Assembly: GCF_949987535.1 (NCBI RefSeq)
Contig: NC_080079.1
Span: forward strand, 7,568,001-7,632,000
From: Balaenoptera acutorostrata
Lineage: Eukaryota > Chordata > Mammalia > Artiodactyla > Balaenopteridae
DNA: 64,000 nucleotides
Direction: 5' to 3'
A program made the translations under genes and the position numbers. This document shows positions 34,401 through 42,887 of this stretch, in pieces. Every line of letters begins with the position of its first letter. Position 1 is the first letter of the stretch. The notes under the pieces are model-generated. The model was not told where the DNA came from. It saw only the letters and a program-made list of their open reading frames with translations, and ran no database searches.

Positions 34401-37400
34401 ATTACTTTTTCAAAGCAGCTTTTCAGAATTAAGTTTGTTGGCAAATTATTTTGAATATTTTATGAAATTGAGGCGGATCACTATTTCAAATGCTTCTAAA
34501 GTATCAGTAAGTTATTGAAGTTATTGAAAATGAATGAGATGCTGATACATGACTTTCAAAATCTGAAGTGCATGATATTCATAAAGTTAAGTAATTGCAG
34601 TTTAAACAGTCCTTTAATTTCTTAAGCTTTGTGCCATTCATTGTATCCATTAGTTGCTTTGTAAGCTGCTGAGTCAAGGCAAAAGAACTTTGATTTACCG
34701 TGTTTACCTCAGGTCATACAGCTAATAATGTCAGCTAAAAATCATCTTATTTCAAGTGCCTTGTTTGAGTTCCAGATATTTTTTTGTCATTTAAAAAAAT
34801 ATTTCAAATATTCTTTTTTTGACAGAAATAGCTTTTTCATAAACCAGGCTTGTGAGCCCCATTTATGTGCTGGTATTATTAGGCAATACACCTGGCTTTG
34901 ATTTGTTTCCAAATTTGTAGAGATTTGAAATGTCCAGGAAACACTGTCAGTCTTGCTTACTAATCTTAGCTTTAATGATCTTGGAATGAAGCACATAAAA
35001 GTTAGCTATAAAGTTGAAAATGTTTATTATATGTAAAATGCCATCATAAGTAATTGCTCTTTTTATCTGTAACTTTTTACAGATTGTTACTTAAATTCAG
35101 TAAATATTGTGTGTGAATTGTTCTCACATAGATATTGATTTTTAATATAGGTAGAAGACTTTTTGAATCCTTCCACAAAACTGTCTGGATTTCATGTTTG
35201 TATTGACAAAGGGACTTTTGATGCCATAAGCCTTAATCCTGACAATGCAATTGAAAAGAGGAAGCAATATGTGAAATCTCTCTCCAGGGTGTTGAAAGTG
35301 AAAGGCTTTTTTCTAATAACCTCATGTAATTGGACCAAGGAAGAGTTGCTAAATGAATTCAGTGAAGGTAAATGGCTGTTATGTTGTTTAAATGTGTTCT
35401 TACCTCAGGTTTAATGCACTTAAATAGGTTTTTTATTTTTCCATGGTGTTATAGTATTTTACTTTTCTATTTGTGGGAATCGCCTGCTTTTCTTCTTTGT
35501 TAATAACCATGGTAGTACTTTTAACTGTATATGCAAAGAGCAAAGAAATAATATTGGTTGAGATCCAGAGTCCTTTGTAAAATTTTCCAAGAAATCCTGG
35601 TAGTTAAGTACTAAAATTTATGAGCCTGTAAAAATTAAGTTCTTTGTTTAAGCTATATAATCTGTTATTTAGGGAATCAAACAAAGAAAGTGCATATATT
35701 GCGTTTCTGACTTCAGTGTACTGATATACTGGTAATTAGTAATAATAGTAATAATGCAGATGGTAGTAGTGCTTTTTAAAGTCTTGTATGAGAGTTTTCA
35801 TTTTATAGATACTTTGTCTTGCCTAGTGGTCACTTAGATATTTAGGATTTTTCTTCTTGTTTTCAGTGTATATTCTTTTTTAACATCGCACAGAAACAAA
35901 ATGTAGGAACTTAGAAGAATTACTACCTATTAATTCTTGAGGAAATCTCTACTTTTTGCAAGATTTGGTGCCAAGACAGGATCCTTTTTTGCCCCATTAG
36001 CAAAGTATAATTAGTGCTGTGTCTACTAAATGGGGATCTTGTAAGAATCGAGAATCTTTAATCCATACACAAATATTTTGAGCTCTTTGGAAGACTGTTT
36101 CTTGCATGGTTTAAGGGTTATTTCACCTGGCACTTTACTCATGCAGTGCACAGGGCTTTCTGGGAAAGTACCTTGAGAATCTGTAACTATATATTTGCTT
36201 GTTTTTTCCTTAGACTCCATTTCAGATTAGTATTGTTTTTTTTAAAGGAGTGGGAAGAATTTTCAGGTTGGAGTATTAATAAGTGATATGGTACTAAGTT
36301 TGTGGTTAAATTTTGAACCTCAGTTGTCACAAGCTAATGGGAAATGAATTTATAACTGTATTGCACGCGCTTTATCTCAGAGTTTGTTTTCTTTTTGGTA
36401 GTAAGGGAATAGGCAGTAGGAGGGAGAACACTTAACACATGTCCTTTTGTGTGCATTCGATGGCTTTGGCAGGTTATATAATGTAAAACTTGAAGTGTTT
36501 GAGGCTTGAAATGTGAGCTTCATTACTGTTGCCTCTGGAAAACAAGAATTATGTGATTTATTGTCTTTTATTTCATGTCATTAATTTTATTATCTTCTAT
36601 GTTAAATTTGTTTCCTTTAGAACTGTTGAGGCCTCCTATCAATAGTCTTTCTTCTTGAAGCTTGACAGTTTTAATAAATGCTCAAAGTTACACTGTGTAG
36701 GGCAAGTTCCTTTCCTGGTTTTTAAATACAGGTGTTCTCTTTTATCCCTGGAACCACCAGACAAAAACATATTTGTCTGTCTTTCATAATGAGGAACAGA
36801 CTTTAGCCTTGTAAAGAGTGATTAAAAATGTGTCTGTGTCTGAGAACTACTGAATAAATTCTTTAACTTCTGTTCAGTTTTAGAGCTTAATGCAGAATTT
36901 AAATAAGCGAAATGTTACAACAGGAAATGTTAAAGAAATAATTATAAATGATTGAAGATATTTTTCTAGGCATGCTTCTCTTAGAAAATGGTTTTTGGAG
37001 TTAGATAGATACAGGACACTAACAGAACACACTGCCATGCATCACTGCCAAGGGGCTTGTCACTAGCTTTTAAGATTGACTTCCATGGTCCCTTTTGCAT
37101 CGAATAAAGATTGCTTCACTAATTTTTTTAAGGTTCTTTGCTTCTTTCCTAATTTGAAATGTAAATGTTCATAAATCTGTTGAAATGAATTTTTCATTTT
37201 TCTTTTATAGCCCTATTTATATAAATATTTTGTGTTGCCGTTTGTTTTGGTGAGGATTACTTAATCATTTGGCAGACACTAGGATATTCTAATTTGATGT
37301 CCAAGGAACTTGACTTTCTTTTTTTTTTCTTTTTTTTTTTTTTTTAAGAAGGGAGAATTTTTTTTTTTTTTATAGCTACTTTATTTATTTCTTTATTTTT

Positions 37401-39499
37401 GGCTGTGTTGGGTCTTCGGTTCGCGCGAGGGCTTTCTCTAGTTACGGCAAGTGGGGGCCACTCCTCATCGCGGTGCAGGGACCGCTCTTCATCGCGGTGC
37501 ACGGGCCTTTCACCACCGCGGCCCCTCCCGTTGCGGGGCACAGGCTCCAGACGCGCAGGCTCAGCAGCTGTGGCCCACGGGCCCAGCCGCTCCGCGGCAT
37601 GTGGGATCTTCCCAGACCAGGGCTCGAACCCGTGTCCCCCGCATTAGCAGGCAGATTCCCAACCACTGCGCCACCAGGGAAGCCCAGGAACTTGACTTTC
37701 TTACAACTAGTGAATTAAAAAAAAACCCCAAACCTATCTTACTGCAAAAGTAATCAGATTCATTATGAAAAAAAATTTAAAATATCAGTAACCCCAACAC
37801 ATAAGTATATAGATTAAAATAATTAAAATTTATTATCTATCTCTGATATACAACCACTTTGTATTGTTGATATAATACATCAACATTTTGATGTTTTATC
37901 TACTGAAATATAAAACTTAAATTCTGTAGGGTTAGTCTAGGGAGTTAAAAGATTAGTCCTAGAAAATTCACCCAGACAGCTCCATTTTCTCTTGAGAATT
38001 TTTATTACGAAATATTTTAAGCATATGTAAAATTTCAGAAAACAAATATAGGTGTGTACCCATGTACCCATCACAGTGGCTCTATTTTTTAGCATTAAAA
38101 TGTATCGTATTATTTAAAAGGCCTGACCTTCTTTGGAAAAGTTTTCTTATGATCAGTTTTTGATGAGTATGTTAATATTTAGTTACTTGTTAAGATTTGG
38201 TGAAGCTTGATTAAGAATATGAATTATGAAGCAAAGTATAAAAAAACCAATTGATACAATAGTGTATATATCCATTTAAGCATTTTTTTCTGTTTACAAG
38301 AGTTATTTCAGCTTTAGCTCAAGACATGGAAACTTAGAAAATGCAGACACCTTCTCCCCCAAAAGAAAAAGAATTCTCCCAAACTGATAATCCCATCACT
38401 GAGAGAAAACCATGGTTAACTAAGAGTTAACCAACCTTCCACCCTTATTTGTCTTATTTTTTGAAAACAGAATAATAAAACATTAAATTTCCATTTTGTT
38501 TTATAGGTTAGGAGAACACCACATATTCTTATTTTAATCTTCACAAAATCACTGTAAGTTAGATAGGGGCAGTGATACCTGTAACCTCCTTGCATAGAAA
38601 TTGAGGATTCTGGTTAAGGTAAATTGACCTTAATCTAGTAACCTTTCACCTAGAAAGTGGTAGAGCTGGGACTTGCACCCAGGATTTTTGAATACATGTT
38701 AAGTAAAAAAAAAAAAAAAAAGAAATCACCCTGTGCTGCTTTGAAAGTTACTACTTCCTTACCTTCCCAAGTTCGGTTCAGTTTGGGTCTTGATCTTTGG
38801 TTACAAACTCTTTTTTTATTGTGGTAAAATATATATAACATAAAATTTACTATTTAGCCATTTTTAAGTTTATAGTTCTGTGGCATTAAGTACATTCTTA
38901 TTGTTGTGCAACCATTGCCACCATCCGTCTCCAGGACTTTTTCATTTTTATTTCCATGTTACTTATCTTCTCTGTATTAAGTGCCTTTATATATCTGATT
39001 TGGATTAATTGACTTACTACACATAAAGCACTCAAAACAGTGCCGGATACGTGGTAAGACCTCAACACATGGTAATCTGCTTCCTACAATTAGATGGTAA
39101 AGGAGGCCACTGGAGATGCAGAGTTGAAGGGATGATAAACAGGGATGACAAACAGGATGGATGGAAAGCCTCTTTTTTCCAGTTTGATTTTGTCTGTTAC
39201 TTGTTCATTTCAAAGTGTTTTTGGGTGTATACACATATACACATATAGTATATAGGATAGAAGATCATAAAGTGAAATTTAGTCACAATTTGGAGTTTGG
39301 AATCACGTAATTTTGTAAAAGGTTCAAAAGTACATTGTTAATACAAATATCCCTTAACTGTGGGATTCAGTCCCTAATAAAAGTATTTTACTTTTGTCTG
39401 GCAGGATTTGAACTTTTTGAAGAGCTGCGGACACCCAGGTTCAGCTTTGGAGGCAGATCTGGAAACAGTGTAGCAGCACTGGTTTTCCAAAAAACGTGA
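15940..39499 (+). CDS. EEF1AKMT2: EEF1AKMT2 (METTL10), eEF1A lysine methyltransferase 2; N-terminal exon missing
   Basis: Visible exons: 15940-16054, 31933-32040, 35151-35367, 39405-39499, joining in phase to 177 residues plus a stop. The protein is a seven-beta-strand class I methyltransferase known to methylate lysine 318 of translation elongation factor eEF1A (yeast counterpart Efm4/See1). Seen here: SAM motif [16 protein letters not shown]; the acidic residue after strand 2 in [12 protein letters not shown]; a VEDFLN segment after strand 3; strand-4 region [15 protein letters not shown]; strand-5 region [12 protein letters not shown]; and the C-terminal end [11 protein letters not shown] followed by Thr and TGA. 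Mammalian isoforms are about 240-290 residues, so roughly 65 N-terminal residues are absent and should lie in the gap. There are no internal stops or frameshifts. It is head to head with ABRAXAS2, the known mammalian arrangement. Confidence 0.94.
16215..16390 (+). repeat. MIR fragment
   Basis: ggatctgagtcctagtcttg, tctcaacctttagcaagccac, ctggacttcagttctttcc follow the MIR sense order; diverged. Confidence 0.6.
16690..17150. repeat. Old interspersed repeat, family not assigned
   Basis: The features gtggtaggcactggcag, agtgtaaagagcgagagaat, aggcatgaaggttctggcc, ttagtctatggggagccatt and gaagcagtgaaatgtgat resemble a known class of mammalian repeats that encode phrases such as 'ggggagccattg ... 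gagcagaggagtgaca'. A related stretch lies at about 12150-12340. I cannot name the family. Confidence 0.4.
17165..20741 (-). repeat. L1M LINE fragments, antisense
   Basis: Several old L1 pieces in minus orientation. Each has 3'-UTR-type text (tcaagaaatagaatattaca; tggttgcactagtttgcact; ctgatgactaaggatattga) or ORF2-type text (gaatacgttcagtgtttcac; ttctaaaagttttaaagttt; gggattttgattaggattgt). At least three separate 3' ends occur (near 17170, 18350 and 19380), so this is a stack of insertions. One CHR SINE is inside. Confidence 0.75.
19803..20001 (-). mobile_element. CHR SINE, short old form
   Basis: From the TTAAAAAAAAAATTATTTATT tail to CACCAGGGAAGTCC. Perfect 16-bp duplication TGTAATAGTATCTTTT at 19787-19802 and 20002-20017. 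Inserted within the antisense L1. Confidence 0.94.
20742..21224. mobile_element. Mariner element remnant split by a SINE
   Basis: Ends are TTGGGTTGGCCAAAAAGTTT (20742-) and AACTTTTTGGCCAGCCCAG (-21224), flanked by TA dinucleotides (20740-20741, 21225-21226), which is the mariner target. Between the left end and the SINE is AATGAAAAATGTGTCTTATT, typical of the 3' part of this ruminant/whale mariner. Without the SINE about 140 bp remain, so it is an internally deleted, non-coding copy. Confidence 0.85.
20842..21188 (+). mobile_element. CHR SINE, long form, inside mariner
   Basis: GGGACTTCCCTGGTGGTGCAG to CCAACGCAGCCAAAAATAAAT. It keeps the extra central 'gccacaactactgagcctgcg' units. Flanks AAAACCAAATA and AAAACCAGATA look like a degraded target duplication. 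It lies wholly inside the mariner. Confidence 0.93.
21796..22153 (-). mobile_element. CHR SINE, long form
   Basis: TTTATTTTTGGCTGCGTTGGG to CCACCAGGAAAGCC. Target duplication CCTCAATTTTT (21785-21795) versus CCTCAGTTTTT (22154-22164), one mismatch. Confidence 0.92.
22373..22843 (-). mobile_element. Outer truncated CHR SINE, host of a nested SINE
   Basis: Perfect 16-bp duplication CTTACTTGCAATTTTA at 22357-22372 and 22844-22859. The outer element keeps only its tail half (about 22755-22843: GGCTGCGTCGAGTCTTAGTTG ... GCGGGCCGTCTAGTTGTG), so it is 5'-truncated. A younger SINE has landed in its A-tail. Confidence 0.88.
22387..22737 (-). mobile_element. CHR SINE, young form with internal duplication, nested
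   Basis: GGCTGTGCTGGGTCTTCGGTT to CGCCACCAGGGAAGCCC. Contains the tandem unit TCTTCATCGCGGTGCGGGGA / TCTTCATCGCGGTGCGCGGG. Both flanks are TTTATTTTTATTTT from the host tail. Very little divergence from the copies at 27074, 37321 and 47771. Confidence 0.9.
24032..24422 (-). mobile_element. Old CHR-type SINE with a second SINE inside
   Basis: Perfect 15-bp duplication TACATCTGTATTCTT at 24017-24031 and 24423-24437. The 3' part reads ccatttttaaagtctttatt, gaatttgttacaatgttgct, tctgttttatgttttggttt, ggcatgtgggattttagctc and ends CTGGACTGCCAGGGAATTCC. Its tail contains the plus-strand SINE 24051-24233. Confidence 0.87.
24051..24233 (+). mobile_element. Short CHR-type SINE nested in an older one
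   Basis: GGGGACTTCCCTGGCGCATTG to GGCACAACCAAATAAATAAA. The flanks AAGATTTTTTT / AAGATTTTTTT look like its duplication. Old diverged form, opposite in orientation to its host. Confidence 0.85.
25198..25313 (-). mobile_element. Short old CHR-type SINE
   Basis: TTTTTTTGGCTGTGCCGTGAG to CCACTGGACCACCAGGGAATT. Only about 115 bp, with flanking TTTTCTTCTT motifs. The head (complement of GGAATTCCCTGG...GTGGTTAGGACTCCA) is close to tRNA-Glu. Confidence 0.82.
25880..26589 (-). repeat. L1M 3'-UTR, antisense
   Basis: aattgagatataatccacat, accataaaatctaccctttg, acaaatttgtacaaccatcg, accactaatctacattctgt, catttcatataaatggaatc, tcaccagttgatggacattt, cttgggtatatacccaggtt: the stereotyped 3'-UTR text of mammalian L1M elements, reversed. 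Ends at a SINE insertion. Confidence 0.85.
26604..26891 (+). mobile_element. CHR SINE, central-deletion form
   Basis: GGGCTTCCCTGGTGGCGCAGT to CCCAACACAGCCAAAAATAAA plus an A-rich tail. Perfect 14-bp duplication AAATTAGTTTTTGC at 26590-26603 and 26892-26905. Lacks the internal duplication. Confidence 0.95.
27074..27413 (-). mobile_element. CHR SINE, young form with internal duplication
   Basis: Poly(T), (AATT)n, TTATTTTTGTCTGTATTGGG to CGCCACCAGGGAAGCCC. Perfect 14-bp duplication AGGTCTACCATTTT at 27060-27073 and 27414-27427. Carries the doubled CTCTTCATCGCGGTGCG unit. Confidence 0.96.
28615..28934 (-). mobile_element. CHR SINE, central-deletion form
   Basis: Poly(T), (ATTT)n, ATGGCTGTGTTGGGTCTTCG to GCGCCACCAGGGAAACC. 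Perfect 16-bp duplication CCTACACTTTTTCTTT at 28599-28614 and 28935-28950. No internal duplication; carries TCGTTTCTGTGCGAGGG. Confidence 0.96.
29103..29302 (+). mobile_element. hAT-type non-autonomous DNA transposon, second copy
   Basis: AAGGGTCAGCAAACTATAG ... AATATTTCTTGGAATACAGC ... AGAGTTGAGTAGTTGTGACA ... AAAATATTTATGTTCTG ... AAAAGGTTTGTTTACCTCTG. The ends are imperfect inverted repeats (GGTCAGCAAAC / GTTTGTTTACC). Same family as 9802-10130. Confidence 0.75.
30781..31108 (-). mobile_element. CHR SINE, central-deletion form, upstream of EEF1AKMT2 exon 31933
   Basis: TTATGGCTGTGTTGGGTCTCC to GCGCCACCAGGGAATCCCC. Perfect 13-bp duplication CAGGCTACACTTT at 30768-30780 and 31109-31121. Ends 825 bp before the exon. 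Confidence 0.95.
31933..32040 (+). CDS. EEF1AKMT2: EEF1AKMT2 exon [10 protein letters not shown]
   Basis: 108 nt, phase 0 at both ends. Acceptor CTCTCTCCCTAG, donor AAG|GTAACT. Reads [20 protein letters not shown] and [16 protein letters not shown]. The Asp of GIDYSP is the strand-2 acidic residue that usually contacts the SAM ribose in this fold. As a symmetric 36-codon exon, skipping would keep the frame but remove SAM-binding residues. Confidence 0.95.
32616..32732 (+). mobile_element. Short old SINE, close to tRNA-Glu
   Basis: GGGAATTCCCTGGCAGTCCTG, TGGTTAGGACTTGGCGC, CACTCCCTGGTCGGAGAA follow the tRNA-Glu order of A-box region, anticodon arm, B-box region and 3' stem. Flanks AAATCCTGTA / AAATCCTATA are an imperfect duplication. 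Confidence 0.82.
32740..33815 (+). repeat. L2 LINE 3' region interrupted by SINE
   Basis: ttagccttcctgtttccactc, ttgccactctgctgtcc, gtagccagagttagtttttt, cctccaagggcttccccgtt, then after the SINE: ccagtcacactggctttctt, tgcctagaatgttcttgccc, agaggtcttgcctgactacc, catagcactttatctgaagt, cctgttgaataaatgaatg. Clear order match to the L2 3' kilobase. Confidence 0.85.
33048..33354 (+). mobile_element. CHR SINE, central-deletion form, downstream of EEF1AKMT2 exon 31933
   Basis: GGGCTTCCCTGGGGGCGCAGT to CCCAACACAGCCATAAATAAA plus an A-rich tail. Flanks CCCTTGTTT / CCCTCGTTT. Opposite in orientation to the SINE at 30781, with a small internal deletion near the 'ctggagcctgcaacaag' part. Confidence 0.92.
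33816..34153 (-). mobile_element. CHR SINE, long form
   Basis: TTTATTTTTTAATTTATTCA then GGCTGTGTTGGGTCTTCGTT to GCGCCACCAGCGAAGTCCC. Flanks TAAATGAATGCTTTT / TAAATGAATACTTTT. Inserted at the very end of the L2. Confidence 0.92.
35151..35367 (+). CDS. EEF1AKMT2: EEF1AKMT2 exon [10 protein letters not shown]
   Basis: 217 nt. Acceptor TTTTTAATATAG, donor GAAG|GTAAAT. 72 codons plus one base: [72 protein letters not shown]. It carries strands 4 and 5 of the methyltransferase fold. The open frame continues into the intron for 16 codons before a stop. Confidence 0.96.
37321..37685 (-). mobile_element. CHR SINE, young form with internal duplication
   Basis: A long T-rich run (A-tail complement) with TATAGCTACTTTATTTATTT, then GGCTGTGTTGGGTCTTCGGTT to GCGCCACCAGGGAAGCCC. 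Perfect 17-bp duplication AGGAACTTGACTTTCTT at 37304-37320 and 37686-37702. Its tail matches that of the copy at 47771 (AAATAAAGTAGCTATAAAAA). Confidence 0.96.
38530..38690 (-). repeat. MIR fragment
   Basis: taatcttcacaaaatcactg, taagttagataggggcagtg, agaaagtggtagagctggga, cttgcacccagg follow antisense MIR order. Confidence 0.65.
39405..39499 (+). CDS. EEF1AKMT2: EEF1AKMT2 terminal coding exon
   Basis: Acceptor TTTTGTCTGGCAG. Completes the Gly codon, reads [20 protein letters not shown] and [10 protein letters not shown], then TGA at 39497-39499. The SVAALVFQK ending is the hallmark C-terminus of the short isoform. Confidence 0.95.
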
Positions 39500-39581
39500 G
39501 ACTTTTCATTGGACAAATTCAGTTAGCTTTTTTAAAGAAGCTCTACATCAAAGTAAACCTGATACGGAAAATGCAAGTGCA

Positions 39582-39587
39582 AATAAA
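39582..39587 (+). terminator. EEF1AKMT2: Candidate EEF1AKMT2 poly(A) signal
   Basis: AATAAA 83 bases past the stop codon, followed within 30-60 bases by GT-rich sequence (atgttgaatag, gggttggtaa). A longer 3' UTR using a later signal is possible. Confidence 0.5.
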
Positions 39588-40690
39588 TGTTTAGTAAGTA
39601 CACAGGATGCACATGTTGAATAGATAAAATGGGTTGGTAAAAAAAATCATGAGCATGGAAGTAGTTCGGTTTTAGAGATCAACCAAGAATAATTTAAATT
39701 TTTCTTTTGTATTTGAGATGTAAATATTTTTCTTTCTGATTTAAAAAAATTTCCTGTAACTGCTGAACAGTTAAAAACTTTAAAGCAGTAAATGAATTTA
39801 CAGATAGTATGTATTCTTGACTTTTGTGCCTTGGTAAAGGTGAATTGGATATAGCTATTTATGAATATATGACCAAGCTATTCCAGGGCCAGAATAATAA
39901 GCCAAACGACTTTCTTAATGTTTTATTAGACTGTTATAAAACATAGTAAGTATGATATTTTGAGTTGAATAGGTTTTTAAAAAAAAATTATTTAATACCT
40001 GAGAAAATCCCCTAGCCCTTATGTGTATAATTAAACAAAATCAGATAAATGTATCAGTTGATCAACAAATATTTATTGAGCTTGTATTTTGTGGCTGATG
40101 ATCTTCTACACACTGTGAGGGATAAATAGTAGAAGGAAAGACAACTAAGAGATACTGTTATATGCTGGCACTAGGTTAAGTTGTATTATCTTACTAAGTC
40201 ATTGAATTCCCTCAATATCTTCTCGAGGCATGTATTACTTATTCCTGTTTCTACATATCAGATAGCTAGTACAAGATAGAGCCAGGATTCTTCTCTGGGT
40301 CTGACTCTAAAACCTGTTCTCTTCCCCTAGCGTATTCGCCTCCCAGGTCTAAGTCTCTGCCTTTACGGCATTTATAGTTCAGTTGGGGAACTAGGACTCG
40401 TACATCGAAAATTCTGTTAGAGAAGTTGGGCAGTTATTTTTAGGAGATCTGCAACTCCCTGTTAGTGACTGTTGATCAGTGGACTGTGAGAATAGTGAGT
40501 CATCCTTCATTACTTTTCACCATTTCCCTATTTGTCTTAAAAGACTTGTGTCATTAAGAACTGAGCTGTGTCATTCCTCTGTGAGAGGTGGTGTAAGTTT
40601 TATATATATACACCCTCAGGGATACAGGGACAAAGATGTTCTAGTTAGGGGCTGATTAGCAAGAGGAACAGTTTATTTATGAAGGTTTTT

Positions 40691-40991
40691 TTTTTTTTTT
40701 TTTATAAATTTATTTATTTATTTATTTTTGGCTGTGTTGGGTCTTCGTTTCTGTGCGAGGGCTTTCTCCAGTTGCGGCGAGCGGGGGCCACTCTTCATCG
40801 CGGTGCGCGGGCCTCTCACTGTCGTGGCCTCTCCCGTTGCGGAGCACAGGCTCCAGACGCGCAGGCTCAGTAGTTGTGGCTCACGGGCTTAGTTGCTCTG
40901 CGGCATGTGGGATCTTCCGAGACCAGGGCTCGAACCCGTGTCCCCTGCATTGGCAGGCAGATTCTTAACCACTGCGCCACCAGGGAAGCCC
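40691..40991 (-). mobile_element. CHR SINE, central-deletion form
   Basis: Poly(T), TTTATTTATTTATTTTTGGC, TGTGTTGGGTCTTCGTTTCT to GCGCCACCAGGGAAGCCC. Duplication TATGAAGGTTTTT (40678-40690) versus TATGAACGTTTTT (40992-41004). Confidence 0.94.
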
Positions 40992-42853
40992 TATGAACGT
41001 TTTTGAAGAGATAAGTTTTATTAATCCTTAGTGCCATTTTGTATTGGGGCTAATAGTTTAATATTGGAGTCACAATATGAGTTTTTAAAAAGTGATAATA
41101 ATTTTTATGATTTTCAGCTTTGGGGGCTTGTTGGGTTACAAAACAAACAGAATTTTTGTTTGTTTGGCAAATGTTATTCCAGTACTGAGCAAGTCTAGCA
41201 TTACACCCTTTTTCTTTTCATTTTTGTTACAGGGAGGGCTGGGGGGACGGGGAGGAGAAGGGTGGTTTGATTTAGATCAACATTAATCAACCATTAAGAT
41301 TACCGTCTGCCTTGCACAAGATAACTGAAGACATTTACATAAACTTTCAACACAAATAACATTTTTGGAAAAGCTTTAATTTTTAACATGTAAAAAGTGA
41401 GAAATTACTTTAAAATATCTGTGATTTAAACGTGTAAAATTGTGTTGATTTTATAAACTAGACATGGGATCTTAAACCATAGAATCAGTGTTTTATAATT
41501 TATTGAGATCTTGTCTTTGTTGTTTTTCACATTAATATTTCTTGATTTTAAATATGTAATAGTATATAAGTACTTTTTTAGAATTCTGAGTTGTTACGTA
41601 TATGCTATTTTAAAGCATCGATGGAACAAAATAGGCCTTCTGTGCAACCAGATTGAGACATTGGGTTGGATTCACTGATAGCTTGGAGGGGGCCTTTGTT
41701 GAAAAGCTCCTTGAGTCACTATTGTGGGGGGTATGTGTGTTCCACTTGCAAAAATGTAGGACATTTGGGGGGGAATCATGGAGCTGTTGATACGGTTAGG
41801 AAAAGGGAGTTGTCATCTCTTCTTATCAGTTTAATCCTGCTGGAAATCAGCCTCTCAGAGATTGAAATCAGAACAAATGGAAGGTCCAAAAATGCTAACA
41901 ATAAATTATTAGTAATTTCAAGTAATACCACACTTTAAAAACCAGGCCAGTTAATGTCCCCAAGTTACTGAAACAAGTCATAAATACATTATTATTAAAC
42001 TTAGTTTTGTTAGGTCATATGAATATGTGGGTAACTGTGAAAGAAATTATGCAGTTATAAAAGGGAGCAGTAAGTTATGTAGTGAATGCTGTTTTATTTG
42101 GATAAGAAGTTGGAATTGTAATTTTATTACATCAAAAGACACCCTTATTTTGAGGAAACTTGTTTGAAATGCAAACGAGACTTCTCTGTGGAGCCTGCAC
42201 AGAATTGTTGCTTTTCATGATGATGTTATTGCTGCATAACAGGCCACTTCTGTGTGTATAGGAAGTGTGTGTGCAAGTCCAAAGGGATTGGAGGCCTGAA
42301 TGGGTGCGTTACACCAATTAACAAATAGAAAGTTTTCAGAACATTTTGTTTCAAGCCAGGTGCACAAGTTCAAGTTGCTTTTTGGGACTGGCATTTATGT
42401 ATTTGAGAATCAAACCTGACACTACTCTTGGCAGCTTGACTAAAGCCATTTTACAATAAGTACAAACTGTCCTTGAATGATTTTTTCCCTTTGTAGTAGC
42501 AACGAGTTTGCCTTTCTTCATCTGTGATTATGTGTGCAATTTTCTGGCTATTTTGGGGGAGGAAGGGAGGTAAACATATATGAAAGATTTTTATTTTTGG
42601 TATGAATAATGTGTTTCAATTCACTTATTATTTATTTTTAAATTTCCATGATACTGTAATGCATTACTGTATGTTGACCTTCATTCACATTCATCCAGAG
42701 TATAATAGAAACCTTAAAGAACCTATATGAGTAATTAAGTTTTATATGGCTTTGAAATAATTTTTCTTAAATTAATATGCAAAGAAATAGAGTATCCCTG
42801 CCTATGTGAATAGACTTTGATTTATGTTCTCTTAAATAATTTTATTTTATATA

Positions 42854-42855
<2 letters not shown>

Positions 42856-42887
<32 letters not shown>
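42856..42887 (+). repeat. (TG)n microsatellite
   Basis: About 15 TG units without interruption, preceded by ATATATTTG. A shorter, impure TG tract lies at about 43090-43125. Confidence 0.95.

Larger units (their letters stand above)
32041..35150 (+). other. EEF1AKMT2: EEF1AKMT2 intron between exons 31933 and 35151
   Basis: 3.1 kb. Old SINE at 32616, L2 3' part (32740-33815) holding a young SINE at 33048, a further SINE at 33816, then about 1 kb of unassigned AT-rich sequence up to exon 35151. Confidence 0.85.
35368..39404 (+). other. EEF1AKMT2: EEF1AKMT2 last intron
   Basis: 4 kb. Mostly unassigned AT-rich sequence, with one young SINE (37321), a MIR (about 38530-38690) and a short antisense L1M 3' piece (38810-38960: ttattgtggtaaaatatata, tgtgcaaccattgccaccat). 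Confidence 0.8.
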